This document shows, piece after piece, positions 51,117-59,838 of a stretch of 64,000 bases of DNA. The translations under genes and the position numbers were made by a program. This DNA is from CAYPEL01 sp036479985 (GTDB taxonomy: Bacteria > Pseudomonadota > Gammaproteobacteria > DSM-19610). Under the pieces are notes generated by a model. That model was not told where the DNA came from. It saw nothing but the letters and a program-made list of their open reading frames with translations, and did not search any database. The DNA lies in the NCBI GenBank assembly GCA_965224815.1, contig CBDDAF010000003.1:1178001-1242000 (forward strand). The letters are read 5' to 3'. Position 1 is the first letter of the stretch; the number at the start of each line of letters is the position of its first letter.

Positions 51117-52907
51117 TTATTCCCCATAAAGACGCCGGTACAAACCATCACCCTGTATAAGTTCCTGGTGCGAACCCTGCTCGATGATATGCCCGTCTTC
51201 AAAGACGTAAACGTGGTCGGCCTGTTTTACTGCGCTGAGCCGGTGGGCGATGATGATGGTGGTTCGTTCGTGTAGGAATTCTCCCATTGCGGTGTGTAAG
51301 GCGGCTTCGGTTTCGGTATCCAGTGCGGAAGTTGCTTCATCGAGGATGACAACCTGTGGTTCGCCCAGGATCATGCGTGCGATTGCCAGGCGTTGGCGTT
51401 GTCCACCGGACAGGCGGATACCTTGTCTGCCGACCTGGGTGTCCAGGCCAAATTTTAGTTCGCGTATCGCTGGCTCTAGTTGCGCAATGGTTAATGCCTG
51501 CCAGAGTTTTTCGTCGTCTATTTCGCGGCCCAGTGTCAGGTTCATGCGTACGCTGTCGTTAAACAGGGCCGGGTTTTGCAGTACTGTGGCGACGTGTTCA
51601 CGCACCACATCAAGACCAATTTCTTCGATAGGCACCTGGTCGTAAAGCAGCCTGCCCTGTTGTGCGGTATACAGGCCGAGTAGTACTTGCACCATGGTTG
51701 ATTTACCACCCCCGCTTGCGCCAACCAGCGCAATTTTCTGCCCGGCCGGGATGTGCAGGTTAATGCCCTTTAATATTGGCTCGCCGTCGCCATAGGCAAA
51801 AAACAGGTTTTCAATATCAACCGATACGCCCTGCTTTTGTTCAAAAGGATTTTTGAGGTGTGGGTATTGGGGTTCCTGGTGCAGTACCAGTAGTTTGTTG
51901 ACGCGTTCCAGTGCTGCTTTGGCACCGTACCAGGCGTACTGGATATTCAGCACTTCTTGTACCGGTGACATCATGAACCAGAGGTAGGCGAACACGGCCA
52001 TCATGAGTCCGATGGTTAAATCGGAATAGACGACCATAAACATACTGACGGCACGAAACAGATCGAAACCGACCAGGAAGATGGTAAAGGATAACTTTGA
52101 AGCGGCGTCGCTTTTCCAGGAAAACGCAGCCGAATCGTGCTTGATTTGCCGTGCGCTGTCGATCACTCGCTGCAGGTAATGCTGTTCCCGGTTACTCGCA
52201 CGAATCTGGTGAATGGCGTCGAGGGTTTCGGTGAGTGCGCCCTGAAATACTTCGAATGCTTTGTTTTCCCGTTGTTTGAGATGTTTGACCCGCTTGCCAA
52301 GTATGACGGTGAAATACACGACCAGTGGGTTGAGGAACATAATGAACAGCGCTAGCTTCCAGTTCATCCACAGCAACACGGCGGCAGTGCCCACCAGTGA
52401 CAAGACGGCGATTAAAAACTTGCTGACAGTTTCACCGATAAATTGATCCACTGTATTTATGTCGGTGACAAAGTGCGAGGCGACTGCGCCACTGCCGATG
52501 GTTTCGTATTCGGCCATGGAAACGGTTTGCATGTGTTGCAACAGGTCGCGGCGGATTCGGAAGGTGACGTCTTTGGAAATGAACACGAACTGACGCGTTT
52601 GCCAGACGGTGAACGCCACCGATGCGATACGTAAAACGACCATGACGATTAATATGCTCACAATGTATAAAATCGGGCCGTGCCAGTTTTGTGGAAACAG
52701 CTGGTTCATGAAGCCCACCAGGGCTCCGGGTTGTTTGAGTAATACTTCGTCGACTAATAATGGCATGAGTAGCGGCATGGGTACGCTTACCAGTACGGCC
52801 AGGATGCCGACCAGGTTGGCCATGACCAGTTCGCGCTTGTGTTGCAGGGCGATGGCGATGACTGTGGACCAGGTGTAGGGGGATGGCGCTGTGGACTGAG
52901 TGGGCAT
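51117..52907 (-). CDS. ABC exporter, fused permease and ATPase
   Basis: A 596-residue type IV (MsbA-like) ABC exporter half-transporter. Six membrane helices cover about 25-320. The nucleotide-binding domain has Walker A LVGASGGGKSTMVQ, signature RLSGGQRQRLAIARM, Walker B VVILDEATSALD and the switch histidine in IIAHRLS. It would act as a homodimer; lipid, peptide or drug export are all possible. No lpxK follows, so it need not be MsbA itself. Monocistronic, between the defence gene and rlmD. Confidence 0.93.
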   Translation of the reverse strand: MPTQSTAPSPYTWSTVIAIALQHKRELVMANLVGILAVLVSVPMPLLMPLLVDEVLLKQPGALVGFMNQLFPQNWHGPILYIVSILIVMVVLRIASVAFTVWQTRQFVFISKDVTFRIRRDLLQHMQTVSMAEYETIGSGAVASHFVTDINTVDQFIGETVSKFLIAVLSLVGTAAVLLWMNWKLALFIMFLNPLVVYFTVILGKRVKHLKQRENKAFEVFQGALTETLDAIHQIRASNREQHYLQRVIDSARQIKHDSAAFSWKSDAASKLSFTIFLVGFDLFRAVSMFMVVYSDLTIGLMMAVFAYLWFMMSPVQEVLNIQYAWYGAKAALERVNKLLVLHQEPQYPHLKNPFEQKQGVSVDIENLFFAYGDGEPILKGINLHIPAGQKIALVGASGGGKSTMVQVLLGLYTAQQGRLLYDQVPIEEIGLDVVREHVATVLQNPALFNDSVRMNLTLGREIDDEKLWQALTIAQLEPAIRELKFGLDTQVGRQGIRLSGGQRQRLAIARMILGEPQVVILDEATSALDTETEAALHTAMGEFLHERTTIIIAHRLSAVKQADHVYVFEDGHIIEQGSHQELIQGDGLYRRLYGE

Positions 52908-52988
52908 GCTTGAATTATACGTTTTCGGTGGGGTGGCGGTTAACGTTTTCTTTAATAGCTATCAATACGAAGATGGGTGGTATGGCCA

Positions 52989-53012
52989 ATCGCGGCTAAA
53001 GCCGCTCCTACA
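52989..53012. repeat. Single REP arm
   Basis: ATCGCGGCTAAAGCCGCTCC followed by TACA is one REP hairpin arm without its partner. It lies in the spacer upstream of the ABC exporter and downstream of rlmD. Confidence 0.8.
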
Positions 53013-53094
53013 ATGTTTGGGGTGATTGGATGTGTGAATTTATTAGCGACTTCCTAGATAAAATTGATTTTGATGAAAAGATTTTTTATTTGGT

Positions 53095-53130
53095 CCCCTC
53101 TCCCTGGCCCTCCCCCTGAGGGGGAGGGGA
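53095..53130. repeat. CCCTCTCCC-type palindromic repeat
   Basis: CCCCTCTCCCTGGCCCTCCC continues CCTGAGGGGGAGGGGA. It belongs to the same family as the copies at 19.9, 22.4, 54.8 and 55.7 kb. It lies just downstream of rlmD on the minus strand. Confidence 0.8.
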
Positions 53131-53172
53131 TTTTGTGTGAGAGGGTATTTTGTGGGGGAGGGTTTTAGATGT

Positions 53173-54513
53173 TTACTTTTTGGTTTTACGTTTGAACAGG
53201 GCCATGGATTCTACGTGGGTGGTGTGGGGGAACATGTCCATGACGCCGGCTGATACCAGTGTGTAGCCATGGTCGTTGACCAGCATGCCGGCGTCGCGTG
53301 CCAGTGAGCCGGGGTGACAGGCGACGTAGACGATTCGTTCCGGGTTCAGGGCGGCGATGTGTGGCATCATTTCGGCGGCACCGCTGCGGGGTGGGTCAAT
53401 GAGTATTTTGTTATAGCTGTTTTGCATCCATTGTTGTTGTGCCGGGTCTTCGTTCAGGTCGGTCACTGCGAACCAGGCATTTTCGATGGCGTTGCGTTTG
53501 GCATTGTCCCAGGCGCGCTGCACCAGTGCGGAATCCCCTTCCACGCCCATGACGCCGCCTGCCTGTTTGGCGATGGGTAAGGTGAAATTTCCCAGGCCGC
53601 AAAACAGGTCGAGCACATTATCGGTTTCATTCAGTTCCAACAGGCCAAGCGCCTGGTTGATCATTTTCAGGTTGATGTCGGGATTGACCTGGGTGAAGTC
53701 GGTCGGCTCAAACACCATTTTGAGATCAAAGTCGGGAATATTGTAAGACAGCTCAGTTTGTAACGGATACAGTGGGTAGCAGCTATCCGGGCCTTTGGGT
53801 TGCATTTGAATATGTAGCCCGGTTGTCTTGGCGTAGTCCCGCAGAATTTCTGCATCGGCTTCTGAGAGTGGATCAAGGTTACGCAGTATCAGTACCGTAT
53901 CCGTATCACCGATGGCAACTTCTATCTGGGCAATTCGGTCTAGTGCTTCCATGCCTTGTATTAGCTTTGCCAGTTCCAGTAGGCGCGGCCCTACTGATTC
54001 GTGTAACACTTCGCAACGTTCCAGGTCAGCCAGATAGCGTCCACCCTTTTCCCGGAATCCGACCAGGACGCGGTGTTTTTTGTGAACGTGTTTTACACCC
54101 AGACGTGCTTTATGGCGATAGCCCCAGTGTGGGCCGGTCAGTGGTGGCAGGACTGATTCAGGGGTGACATTACCGATACGTTGCAGGTTATCGAGCAGGG
54201 TTTGTTGTTTGTAGGCGATTTGTTGCTCGGGTGCCATGTGTTGCAGGCTGCATCCGCCGCAGATATTGGCGTGTGCGCATTTTGGTTCGACGCGGTGTTC
54301 GGAGGCGGTGAACACTTCGCATATTTTTCCGGTGTCGTGTTTGCGTGAACGACCGGTGTAGAAAAAACTGACTTCTTCGCCGGGCAATGTGCCGTCTATG
54401 AAAACTGTTTTTCCTTCGATGTGTGCGATACCACGGCCGTCGTGTGATAGGGATTCTATTTCGGCACGAACGGGGAAATTGGGGAGTTTTGGTTTTCGGT
54501 TACGTCGGGCCAT
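53173..54513 (-). CDS. rlmD: 23S rRNA (uracil-C5)-methyltransferase RlmD
   Basis: A 446-residue enzyme methylating U1939 (E. coli numbering) of 23S rRNA. A TRAM domain lies at the N-terminus (VRAEIESLSHDGRGIAHIEG). The [4Fe-4S] cysteines are in KCAHANICGGCSLQHM plus a later Cys in LERCEVLHES. The SAM-binding motif is VLDLFCGLGNFTLP, and the catalytic cysteine is in YVACHPGSLARD. Length and motifs fit RlmD rather than RlmC or TrmA. Monocistronic, with repeats on both sides. Confidence 0.95.
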   Translation of the reverse strand: MARRNRKPKLPNFPVRAEIESLSHDGRGIAHIEGKTVFIDGTLPGEEVSFFYTGRSRKHDTGKICEVFTASEHRVEPKCAHANICGGCSLQHMAPEQQIAYKQQTLLDNLQRIGNVTPESVLPPLTGPHWGYRHKARLGVKHVHKKHRVLVGFREKGGRYLADLERCEVLHESVGPRLLELAKLIQGMEALDRIAQIEVAIGDTDTVLILRNLDPLSEADAEILRDYAKTTGLHIQMQPKGPDSCYPLYPLQTELSYNIPDFDLKMVFEPTDFTQVNPDINLKMINQALGLLELNETDNVLDLFCGLGNFTLPIAKQAGGVMGVEGDSALVQRAWDNAKRNAIENAWFAVTDLNEDPAQQQWMQNSYNKILIDPPRSGAAEMMPHIAALNPERIVYVACHPGSLARDAGMLVNDHGYTLVSAGVMDMFPHTTHVESMALFKRKTKK

Positions 54514-54570
54514 GGGTTTATTGGTTTATGTTTGGATTATATGTGAATGGGAAAATTGTATTTTATTCGG

Positions 54571-54648
54571 TAGCCGCCAAGAGCGCCAAGTTGTTTAATA
54601 CGCTTCGGTAACGCAATAATGAAAAGACCTTGGCGTTTTTGCGCCTTG
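54571..54648. repeat. GCCGCCAAG-type inverted repeat
   Basis: TAGCCGCCAAGAGCGCCAAG at 54571-54590 is matched by CTTGGCGTTTTTGCGCC at 54629-54645 in inverted orientation, with about 40 bases between. It belongs to a dispersed repeat type separate from the REPs. It is upstream of rlmD. Confidence 0.65.
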
Positions 54649-54717
54649 CTAATAATGACTTATCTAAAAAACACCTAAAAATACTTCATCCCGACCCCAG
54701 TTATCCAGTGCAGTGTT

Positions 54718-54791
54718 CATCGCGGCTGAAGCCGCTCCTACAGCATTTGTTGGTTCACTATAGCAAGATGTGTGGATTAATCAGAGGTTTC
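54718..54791. mobile_element. Half MITE: one REP arm plus right end
   Basis: CATCGCGGCTGAAGCCGCTC with CTACA (54719-54743) is a single REP arm. TGGTTCACTATAGCAA and the right end GGATTAATCAGAGGTTTC (54774-54791) follow. The internal part matches, inverted, the CCATAGTGAACC of the element at 25.3 kb, so this copy is a truncated element in the other orientation. Confidence 0.7.
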
Positions 54792-54820
54792 TTGCGTCCT
54801 GCACGACTGCCTGATTTGAT

Positions 54821-54856
54821 TCCCTCTCCCCAACCCTCTCCCTGAGGGAGAGGGGG
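54821..54856. repeat. CCCTCTCCC-type palindromic repeat
   Basis: TCCCTCTCCCCAACCCTCTC continues CCTGAGGGAGAGGGGG. It ends 18 bases before the exonuclease stop codon on the minus strand and follows directly on a half MITE. Confidence 0.8.
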
Positions 54857-54874
54857 CTAGTTAGTGAGTGGGTG

Positions 54875-55645
54875 TTATTTCCAGTTTTCTAGGAATTCAT
54901 TAAAGTGTGATTTCTTTTCCTGTTTGATTGTTTCGCGTAGTAGATCTTGTTCTTTTTTGTAGGCGGCTTCGGTTAGTTGTCCGCGTATTAATTGAAAGCG
55001 CAGATAAACCAGGTAGGTATTTAGTACATCGGTTTCGCAATAGTTGCGGATGCCTTCTATGTTGCCAGCTTGAAATTCATCCCAGACTTTTGCGCCGCTC
55101 ATGCCCATTTTTCCGGGGAAGCCCAGCATGGTGGCAATATCATCCAACCGTGCGTTGGCACGTGGTTGATACATGGCGATGACATCCATTAAATCGGTAT
55201 GCCGTTCGTGATAGCGGCTGATGTAGTTATTCCACTTGAAATCCCGGTCATCCTGTCCGGTATCCCAATAGCGCGGCGCCTGTACGCCATGCAACAGGGC
55301 GCGATAGTTTAGAACCGGAAGATCAAATCCTCCCCCGTTCCAGGACACCAGGGTGGGTGAGAAACGTTCGACACCATCGTAGAAACGCTGGATCAGTTCG
55401 CGTTCGTCTGAATCCGGATCACCCAGTGACCAGACTTTTATTTTATCGGCACTGCGTAATACGACGGAGATGGCGCAGATACGATGCATGTGCAGGCGCA
55501 GGAATTCTGAGCCATTTGATTCCTGACGGCGCATAGCAAACATTGCTTTGGCGGTGTCGGCATCGTCAAGACCGTCCAGGTCGTGGAGGCGTCTGCCGGA
55601 TTCAACATCCGGGATGGTTTCTATATCGAATACGAATATGTTCAT
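54875..55645 (-). CDS. PolB-type 3'-5' exonuclease domain protein
   Basis: A 256-residue DnaQ-fold exonuclease of the PolB exo2 family (PF10108-like). The DEDD acidic residues are visible: FDIETIPD with Asp7 and Glu9, SWNGGGFDLPVL in the middle, HTDLMDVIAMY, and the last Asp in NYCETDVLNTYLVYLR. There is no polymerase domain. The role in repair or RNA processing is unknown. It is surrounded by repeats and not coupled to neighbours. Confidence 0.9.
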   Translation of the reverse strand: MNIFVFDIETIPDVESGRRLHDLDGLDDADTAKAMFAMRRQESNGSEFLRLHMHRICAISVVLRSADKIKVWSLGDPDSDERELIQRFYDGVERFSPTLVSWNGGGFDLPVLNYRALLHGVQAPRYWDTGQDDRDFKWNNYISRYHERHTDLMDVIAMYQPRANARLDDIATMLGFPGKMGMSGAKVWDEFQAGNIEGIRNYCETDVLNTYLVYLRFQLIRGQLTEAAYKKEQDLLRETIKQEKKSHFNEFLENWK

Positions 55646-55694
55646 TGTTTAATAGTCGAAAATTAATAATTGAATCGTTTCTTTTCCTTTAAGC

Positions 55695-55797
55695 TCCCTC
55701 CCCCTCAGGGGGAGGGTTGGGGAGAGGGGATCTGATAAAAGCACTGCCTTAATTAAATTCCCTCTCCCTGGCCCTCTCCCGGAGGGAGAGGGGGGTT
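55695..55797. repeat. Two CCCTCTCCC-type palindromes
   Basis: TCCCTCCCCCTCAGGGGGAG with GGTTGGGGAGAGGGGATC, about 30 AT-rich bases, then TCCCTCTCCCTGGCCCTCTC with CCGGAGGGAGAGGGGGG. The layout mirrors the copy at 22.35 kb, which shows that the full element is a double palindrome of about 100 bases. Confidence 0.82.
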
Positions 55798-55898
55798 ATC
55801 TTTTCAAGCTGTAGTGATGAGTTCTTATCCAGTTGATTTAACCTGACGCTAAAGAATCCAAACTTAAAAATAATACAATAGCATTCAGTAAAACTTCA

Positions 55899-55987
55899 GG
55901 AACCTCTAATTAATATGAAATAACCTGTAGGGGTGGCTTCAGCCGCGATTGCCGCTGCACCCTATCGCGGCTGAAGCCGCTCCTACA
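55899..55987. mobile_element. REP inverted pair with left MITE end
   Basis: The left end GGAACCTCTAATTAAT (55899-55914) is followed by a REP pair at 55926-55987. One arm carries changes (TGTAGGGGTGGCTTCAGCCG). It lies downstream of the ydbL-like gene. Confidence 0.85.
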
Positions 55988-56015
55988 ATTAAGTTCGTGA
56001 CTATAACGCACTGTA

Positions 56016-56615
56016 TTATTTCTTAGCCCAGCTTCCACCAGCGTCCTGATACATCCAGCCTGCTGGTGCATTATCTACCCAGCGTTTCGCAAACGTGCTG
56101 CGGATTTCTGCTTCCCATTCCGGGTGGCCATTGGCTTTGGCGATTTCTTTGTAGAGTTTGTCACGTTCGCTGTTTTCGTCAGCGACGAGTTTGTTGACGG
56201 ATTTGCGTTTGGGTAATGGCACGGCATTCAGGTCTCTTACTTCAATATGACCGTCCCGCGTCATACCGATGCTGCCGTTCTGATAATAGCCTTCTATTTT
56301 ATTAAAGCGCGCTTTCATAGAGGCGCGTATCGCGGTAATCGCGGGTGATTGTATTGAAATATTCGCCGCCGCATGAGCAGGTTTAATCAGCCGGTTCAAC
56401 AAGCTTATCAATACTGGCATTTCCTGCTGCTGTAAGCGTGCATCAGGTTTTATTTCGCCCTTTTCTTCCGGCTTGTTGTCTTTGCCATACACACCACGAA
56501 TAATCTGATCTGCCGCTTCTGCGGCTTCGGCCGAGGGAAAGTAAACGTTGATCGTGACACAGGCTGAGATTAACAACAGCATGCTGAAAAAAGCACTGAT
56601 ACGGTAAACAGTCAT
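56016..56615 (-). CDS. ydbL: DUF1318 lipoprotein (YdbL-like)
   Basis: A 199-residue DUF1318 protein. The N-terminus is a lipoprotein signal (SMLLLISAC, Cys19) followed by VTINVYFPSAEAAEAADQII. The DUF1318 core is at about 95-170 (MKARFNKIEGYYQNGSIGMTRDG in pieces). E. coli YdbL is smaller and works with YdbH and the lipoprotein YnbE in phospholipid transport across the periplasm. Here the lipidated N-terminus suggests that one protein covers part of the YnbE role (inference). Downstream of ydbH, 63 bases apart. Confidence 0.85.
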   Translation of the reverse strand: MTVYRISAFFSMLLLISACVTINVYFPSAEAAEAADQIIRGVYGKDNKPEEKGEIKPDARLQQQEMPVLISLLNRLIKPAHAAANISIQSPAITAIRASMKARFNKIEGYYQNGSIGMTRDGHIEVRDLNAVPLPKRKSVNKLVADENSERDKLYKEIAKANGHPEWEAEIRSTFAKRWVDNAPAGWMYQDAGGSWAKK

Positions 56616-56678
56616 AGCGACAACCTTGTTCGTAATTGAGACAGTATTATAAGCATTAACGCACGACTACGGAAAAGG

Positions 56679-58730
56679 TTATTGCACGACCGGTGTCGGT
56701 GACTGGGTGACAGCGATAATCCGCTGCACCAGGGATTGCCAGTCCACCTGGTTTTCATGGCCCACCATGTCAAGACGTGGCGGGATAAGCCGACCTTGCA
56801 CCAGATAATAGCCGTCACCAATGGGTGCTACCCCATCCATATGACAAATGCCTTTTTCCAGGCGGCAGCTAATACCTAGACGCCGGTAGGGAAAATCTTC
56901 CAGAAATCTGAGAAAGCCTCTCGACAACGCACCACCGACTCCCGCTCCACCCAAATTGGAAATACTGTCCACTGCTTTCTGACTGATACGGTGTCGGCTG
57001 TGATCGTCTGGTGGAGTCTCAAAATGTGCGTCAAATTTAACCGGTTGCCAGGCTTCCATGTATAAATCGGTAATTTCTCCCTGTAATTTTCCTTCGATGC
57101 GACCGAATGAAAAAGTTTTTGTCAGTGTTTCAAGATCCAGATGTTCGAGGCGTGCATCGGCCCACAGTCGTGGCACCAGTCCGAGTGGTTCACTTATTTT
57201 CAAGTTACGCAGCGTGATGTCGCCATCAAAAGCTTGCACTAACAGCGTGCCTCCCAGGCTCAGCTCACTGTTTTTATATTCCACTTCCGGAATGACACCC
57301 GACAAACTACCAGCCAGTTCAGGCCAGCCGATGGCGGTACTGAAAGCTTGCATCGATATCGGTGATGACACGGCGTCCAGTTTCCAGTTCACGCCTGCAT
57401 CGCCTGACCAGTCGATATCAAACTGACTGATGTGCAGGCGGCCATCGAGTAGATCAATCGATAAAGCTTCCATCATTTGCGCCTGCTTACCACGCGATTG
57501 CATATGCAGGCGCGCCTTACCGAGTGACAGGTTGTGGATATTGGCTGACTGCCAGGTGAGAATGGATTCATGCGGTTTGTCATTCACATCCCAGGCGATG
57601 CTTCCATTCAATGCTTCAATACCAAACAAACCTCCGGATTCTTTAAATGCAGTGTCCTTAAAGTCCAGTTGTAGCGTCTTCAGTTCAGAGGCTTTCCAGA
57701 TTATTTTGCCTTTTAAATTGCCGGTGGTTTCAACATCGTCCCAGGCAGTGCCAGCTAGCCAGGGTTGTATGTAATTTGTATTGAATTCTGGTAACGCGGC
57801 CTGGTTAATCGTGATATCCAGCAACTGTAATGTGGTCTTGTCTGCAAAACCAATACGCGCTGAGGCAAATCCATTCACAATTTTCGCGTGATCTATATCA
57901 ATACGTTCAAGATCCAGCACCTTTTGTTTGGCGTACCAGTGCAATTGGATATCAAGTTTTTGTGCCTGGTCTGGCTTGTATTCAAAGTACAGAGGGTCGG
58001 CGAATAACATGCCTGACTTTGCATATAGCTGAAACTTTGCTTGCCAGTCCTTTCCGCTTGGCCGGGCGCTACCACGGCTGGTCAATTTGAGTTCTTCTCC
58101 CGCCTGGGTACCGGCCTTGTTGGCATAGGCCAGCTTTCTGGTTGCAAGGTTCCAGTTTATTTTAGTCAGTTTGTTACTGCGCCCTTGCGCTGAGAACTTA
58201 CCGCTTATTTTGCCGTTTATATCCAGTTCTGGCAGGCTAATAGCTAGCTGTTTTAACAAGGCTTTTAATTTTTTTAAATCCACCCGCTCAAGCTTTGAGT
58301 TAATTGTCCATTGTTGATTAGCATACTCAAATTCGATGGCGGCATTACCACCAGCAATAGACAGCGTTGCAGCTGTGAGTGACAGTTTTTTTGAATCGGT
58401 GTTATAGAGAAAACTGACCGGTGTGGAAATATTTTTTAGTGCTTTGCTGGAAAACTCCAACAGTCCTTTGGGGCAGGAAATAATTTTTGACGCGAACTGA
58501 AAATTAATACAACTCAGTTTGATATCTTGCAACTTTAATTTCGGTAGTTCCAGTTGCTTTGCCTGGGCGGAAAACTGTAACTGCCCAGCTTCATTAAAGG
58601 TGAGGGCAACTTGTAGATCGCCAATCTGCCAGCCTTCGCCTTGCAGCGTGGATGACTCCCAGTCTATCTGTTCAATTGCAGGCGATGACACTGCCACCAT
58701 CAGCAGCAAAACCGCGAGCACTTTTTTCAA
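56679..58730 (-). CDS. ydbH: YdbH-like AsmA-family periplasmic protein
   Basis: A 683-residue protein with an N-terminal signal or anchor (VLAVLLLMVAVSSPAI) and a long series of beta-rich repeats typical of the bridge-like AsmA family. The DUF3971/YdbH-type C-terminus ends GYYLVQGRLIPPRLDMVGHE and QVDWQSLVQRI. E. coli YdbH is one of three partly redundant phospholipid carriers (with TamB and YhdP). It is somewhat shorter than E. coli YdbH (879). Its start overlaps the cysM stop by four bases and ydbL follows. Confidence 0.85.
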   Translation of the reverse strand: MKKVLAVLLLMVAVSSPAIEQIDWESSTLQGEGWQIGDLQVALTFNEAGQLQFSAQAKQLELPKLKLQDIKLSCINFQFASKIISCPKGLLEFSSKALKNISTPVSFLYNTDSKKLSLTAATLSIAGGNAAIEFEYANQQWTINSKLERVDLKKLKALLKQLAISLPELDINGKISGKFSAQGRSNKLTKINWNLATRKLAYANKAGTQAGEELKLTSRGSARPSGKDWQAKFQLYAKSGMLFADPLYFEYKPDQAQKLDIQLHWYAKQKVLDLERIDIDHAKIVNGFASARIGFADKTTLQLLDITINQAALPEFNTNYIQPWLAGTAWDDVETTGNLKGKIIWKASELKTLQLDFKDTAFKESGGLFGIEALNGSIAWDVNDKPHESILTWQSANIHNLSLGKARLHMQSRGKQAQMMEALSIDLLDGRLHISQFDIDWSGDAGVNWKLDAVSSPISMQAFSTAIGWPELAGSLSGVIPEVEYKNSELSLGGTLLVQAFDGDITLRNLKISEPLGLVPRLWADARLEHLDLETLTKTFSFGRIEGKLQGEITDLYMEAWQPVKFDAHFETPPDDHSRHRISQKAVDSISNLGGAGVGGALSRGFLRFLEDFPYRRLGISCRLEKGICHMDGVAPIGDGYYLVQGRLIPPRLDMVGHENQVDWQSLVQRIIAVTQSPTPVVQ

Positions 58731-59617
58731 TCAGGGAATACCCCGGTAGACAAATAACGATCACCCCGGTCGCAGATAATACCGACGATCACTGCATTTT
58801 CTACCTGACTGGAAAGTTGCAGCATTGCAGCGACCGCACCGCCGGAAGAAATACCGCAAAATATGCCTTCCCGGGCTGATAACGCCAGCGTGGTTTGTTC
58901 AGCATCTTCCTGACCAACGTCCAGGGTACGATCAACACGGCTGGCTTCAAAAATACTCGGCAGGTATTCCTTTGACCAGCGCCGGATACCTGGAATGGAA
59001 GCGCCCTCCTTCGGTTGCACTCCGACGATCTCTATATCGGAATTAACTTCTTTTAAATACTGTGAGGTGCCCATGATCGTGCCGGTGGTACCCATGGCGC
59101 TGACGAAATGAGTAATCGAATGATCGGTGTCCCGCCAGATTTCCGGGCCGGTGGTTTCATAATGTGCGCGCGGATTATCAGAATTGGAAAACTGGTCGAG
59201 CACTTTACCTTTACCTTCAGCTTCCATTTGTTTTGCTAGGTCACGTGCGCCTTCCATACTTTGTTCACGGGTCACCAACACAATCTCTGCAGCGTAGGCT
59301 TTCATCGCTTGCCGCCGTTCGATACTCATATTGTCGGGCATGATCAATACCATGCGGTAACCTTTCATGGCGGCCGCCATCGCCAGGGCAATACCGGTAT
59401 TGCCGCTGGTCGCTTCAATAAGCGTATCGCCGGGTTTGATTTCACCGCGTTCTTCGGCGCGCCTGATCATACTCAACGCCGGACGGTCTTTTACAGATCC
59501 CGCCGGATTATTGCCTTCCAGTTTAACCAGTAATTTATTACTGGTATTACCGGGCAGGCGTTGCAACTGCACCAGCGGCGTATTACCAATAAAGTCTTCG
59601 AGTGATTTAAATGCCAT
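58727..59617 (-). CDS. cysM: Cysteine synthase B (CysM)
   Basis: A 296-residue PLP enzyme that makes cysteine from O-acetylserine and sulfide or thiosulfate. The PLP lysine is Lys43 in NPAGSVKDRPA, with EATSGNTGIALAMAAA and VSAMGTTGTIMGTS as phosphate-binding loops. The length and the PAGSVKDR context fit CysM rather than CysK. ATGA overlap joins it to ydbH, so cysteine synthesis and envelope lipid transport share a transcript. Upstream lies a long palindromic repeat. Confidence 0.94.
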   Translation of the reverse strand: MAFKSLEDFIGNTPLVQLQRLPGNTSNKLLVKLEGNNPAGSVKDRPALSMIRRAEERGEIKPGDTLIEATSGNTGIALAMAAAMKGYRMVLIMPDNMSIERRQAMKAYAAEIVLVTREQSMEGARDLAKQMEAEGKGKVLDQFSNSDNPRAHYETTGPEIWRDTDHSITHFVSAMGTTGTIMGTSQYLKEVNSDIEIVGVQPKEGASIPGIRRWSKEYLPSIFEASRVDRTLDVGQEDAEQTTLALSAREGIFCGISSGGAVAAMLQLSSQVENAVIVGIICDRGDRYLSTGVFPD

Positions 59618-59710
59618 TAACTAAAGTGCTTATGTGATTTCACTATTGCTTCATCGTAAGCGTAGGTAGGATAATCTGCAAGCTCACATACCCGATACTT
59701 AGTAATAGTA

Positions 59711-59802
59711 TCTCGCAGAGACGCAGAGACCGCAAAGAAACATGTCATTATTTTTTAAGATGAAAAAATGTATTCCTTTGCGATCTCTGCGTCTCTGCGA
59801 GA
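59711..59802. repeat. CTCTGCGTCTCTGCGAGA-type inverted repeat
   Basis: TCTCGCAGAGACGCAGAGAC and CGCAAAG (59711-59737) pair with CTTTGCGATCTCTGCGTCTC and TGCGAGA (to 59802). The 40-base loop is AT-rich. This palindrome is a dispersed type found in many proteobacteria. It separates pdxJ from cysM. Confidence 0.85.
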
Positions 59803-59838
59803 TAAATATTTCATCTTGAAATACTACAAGCCAACAGA

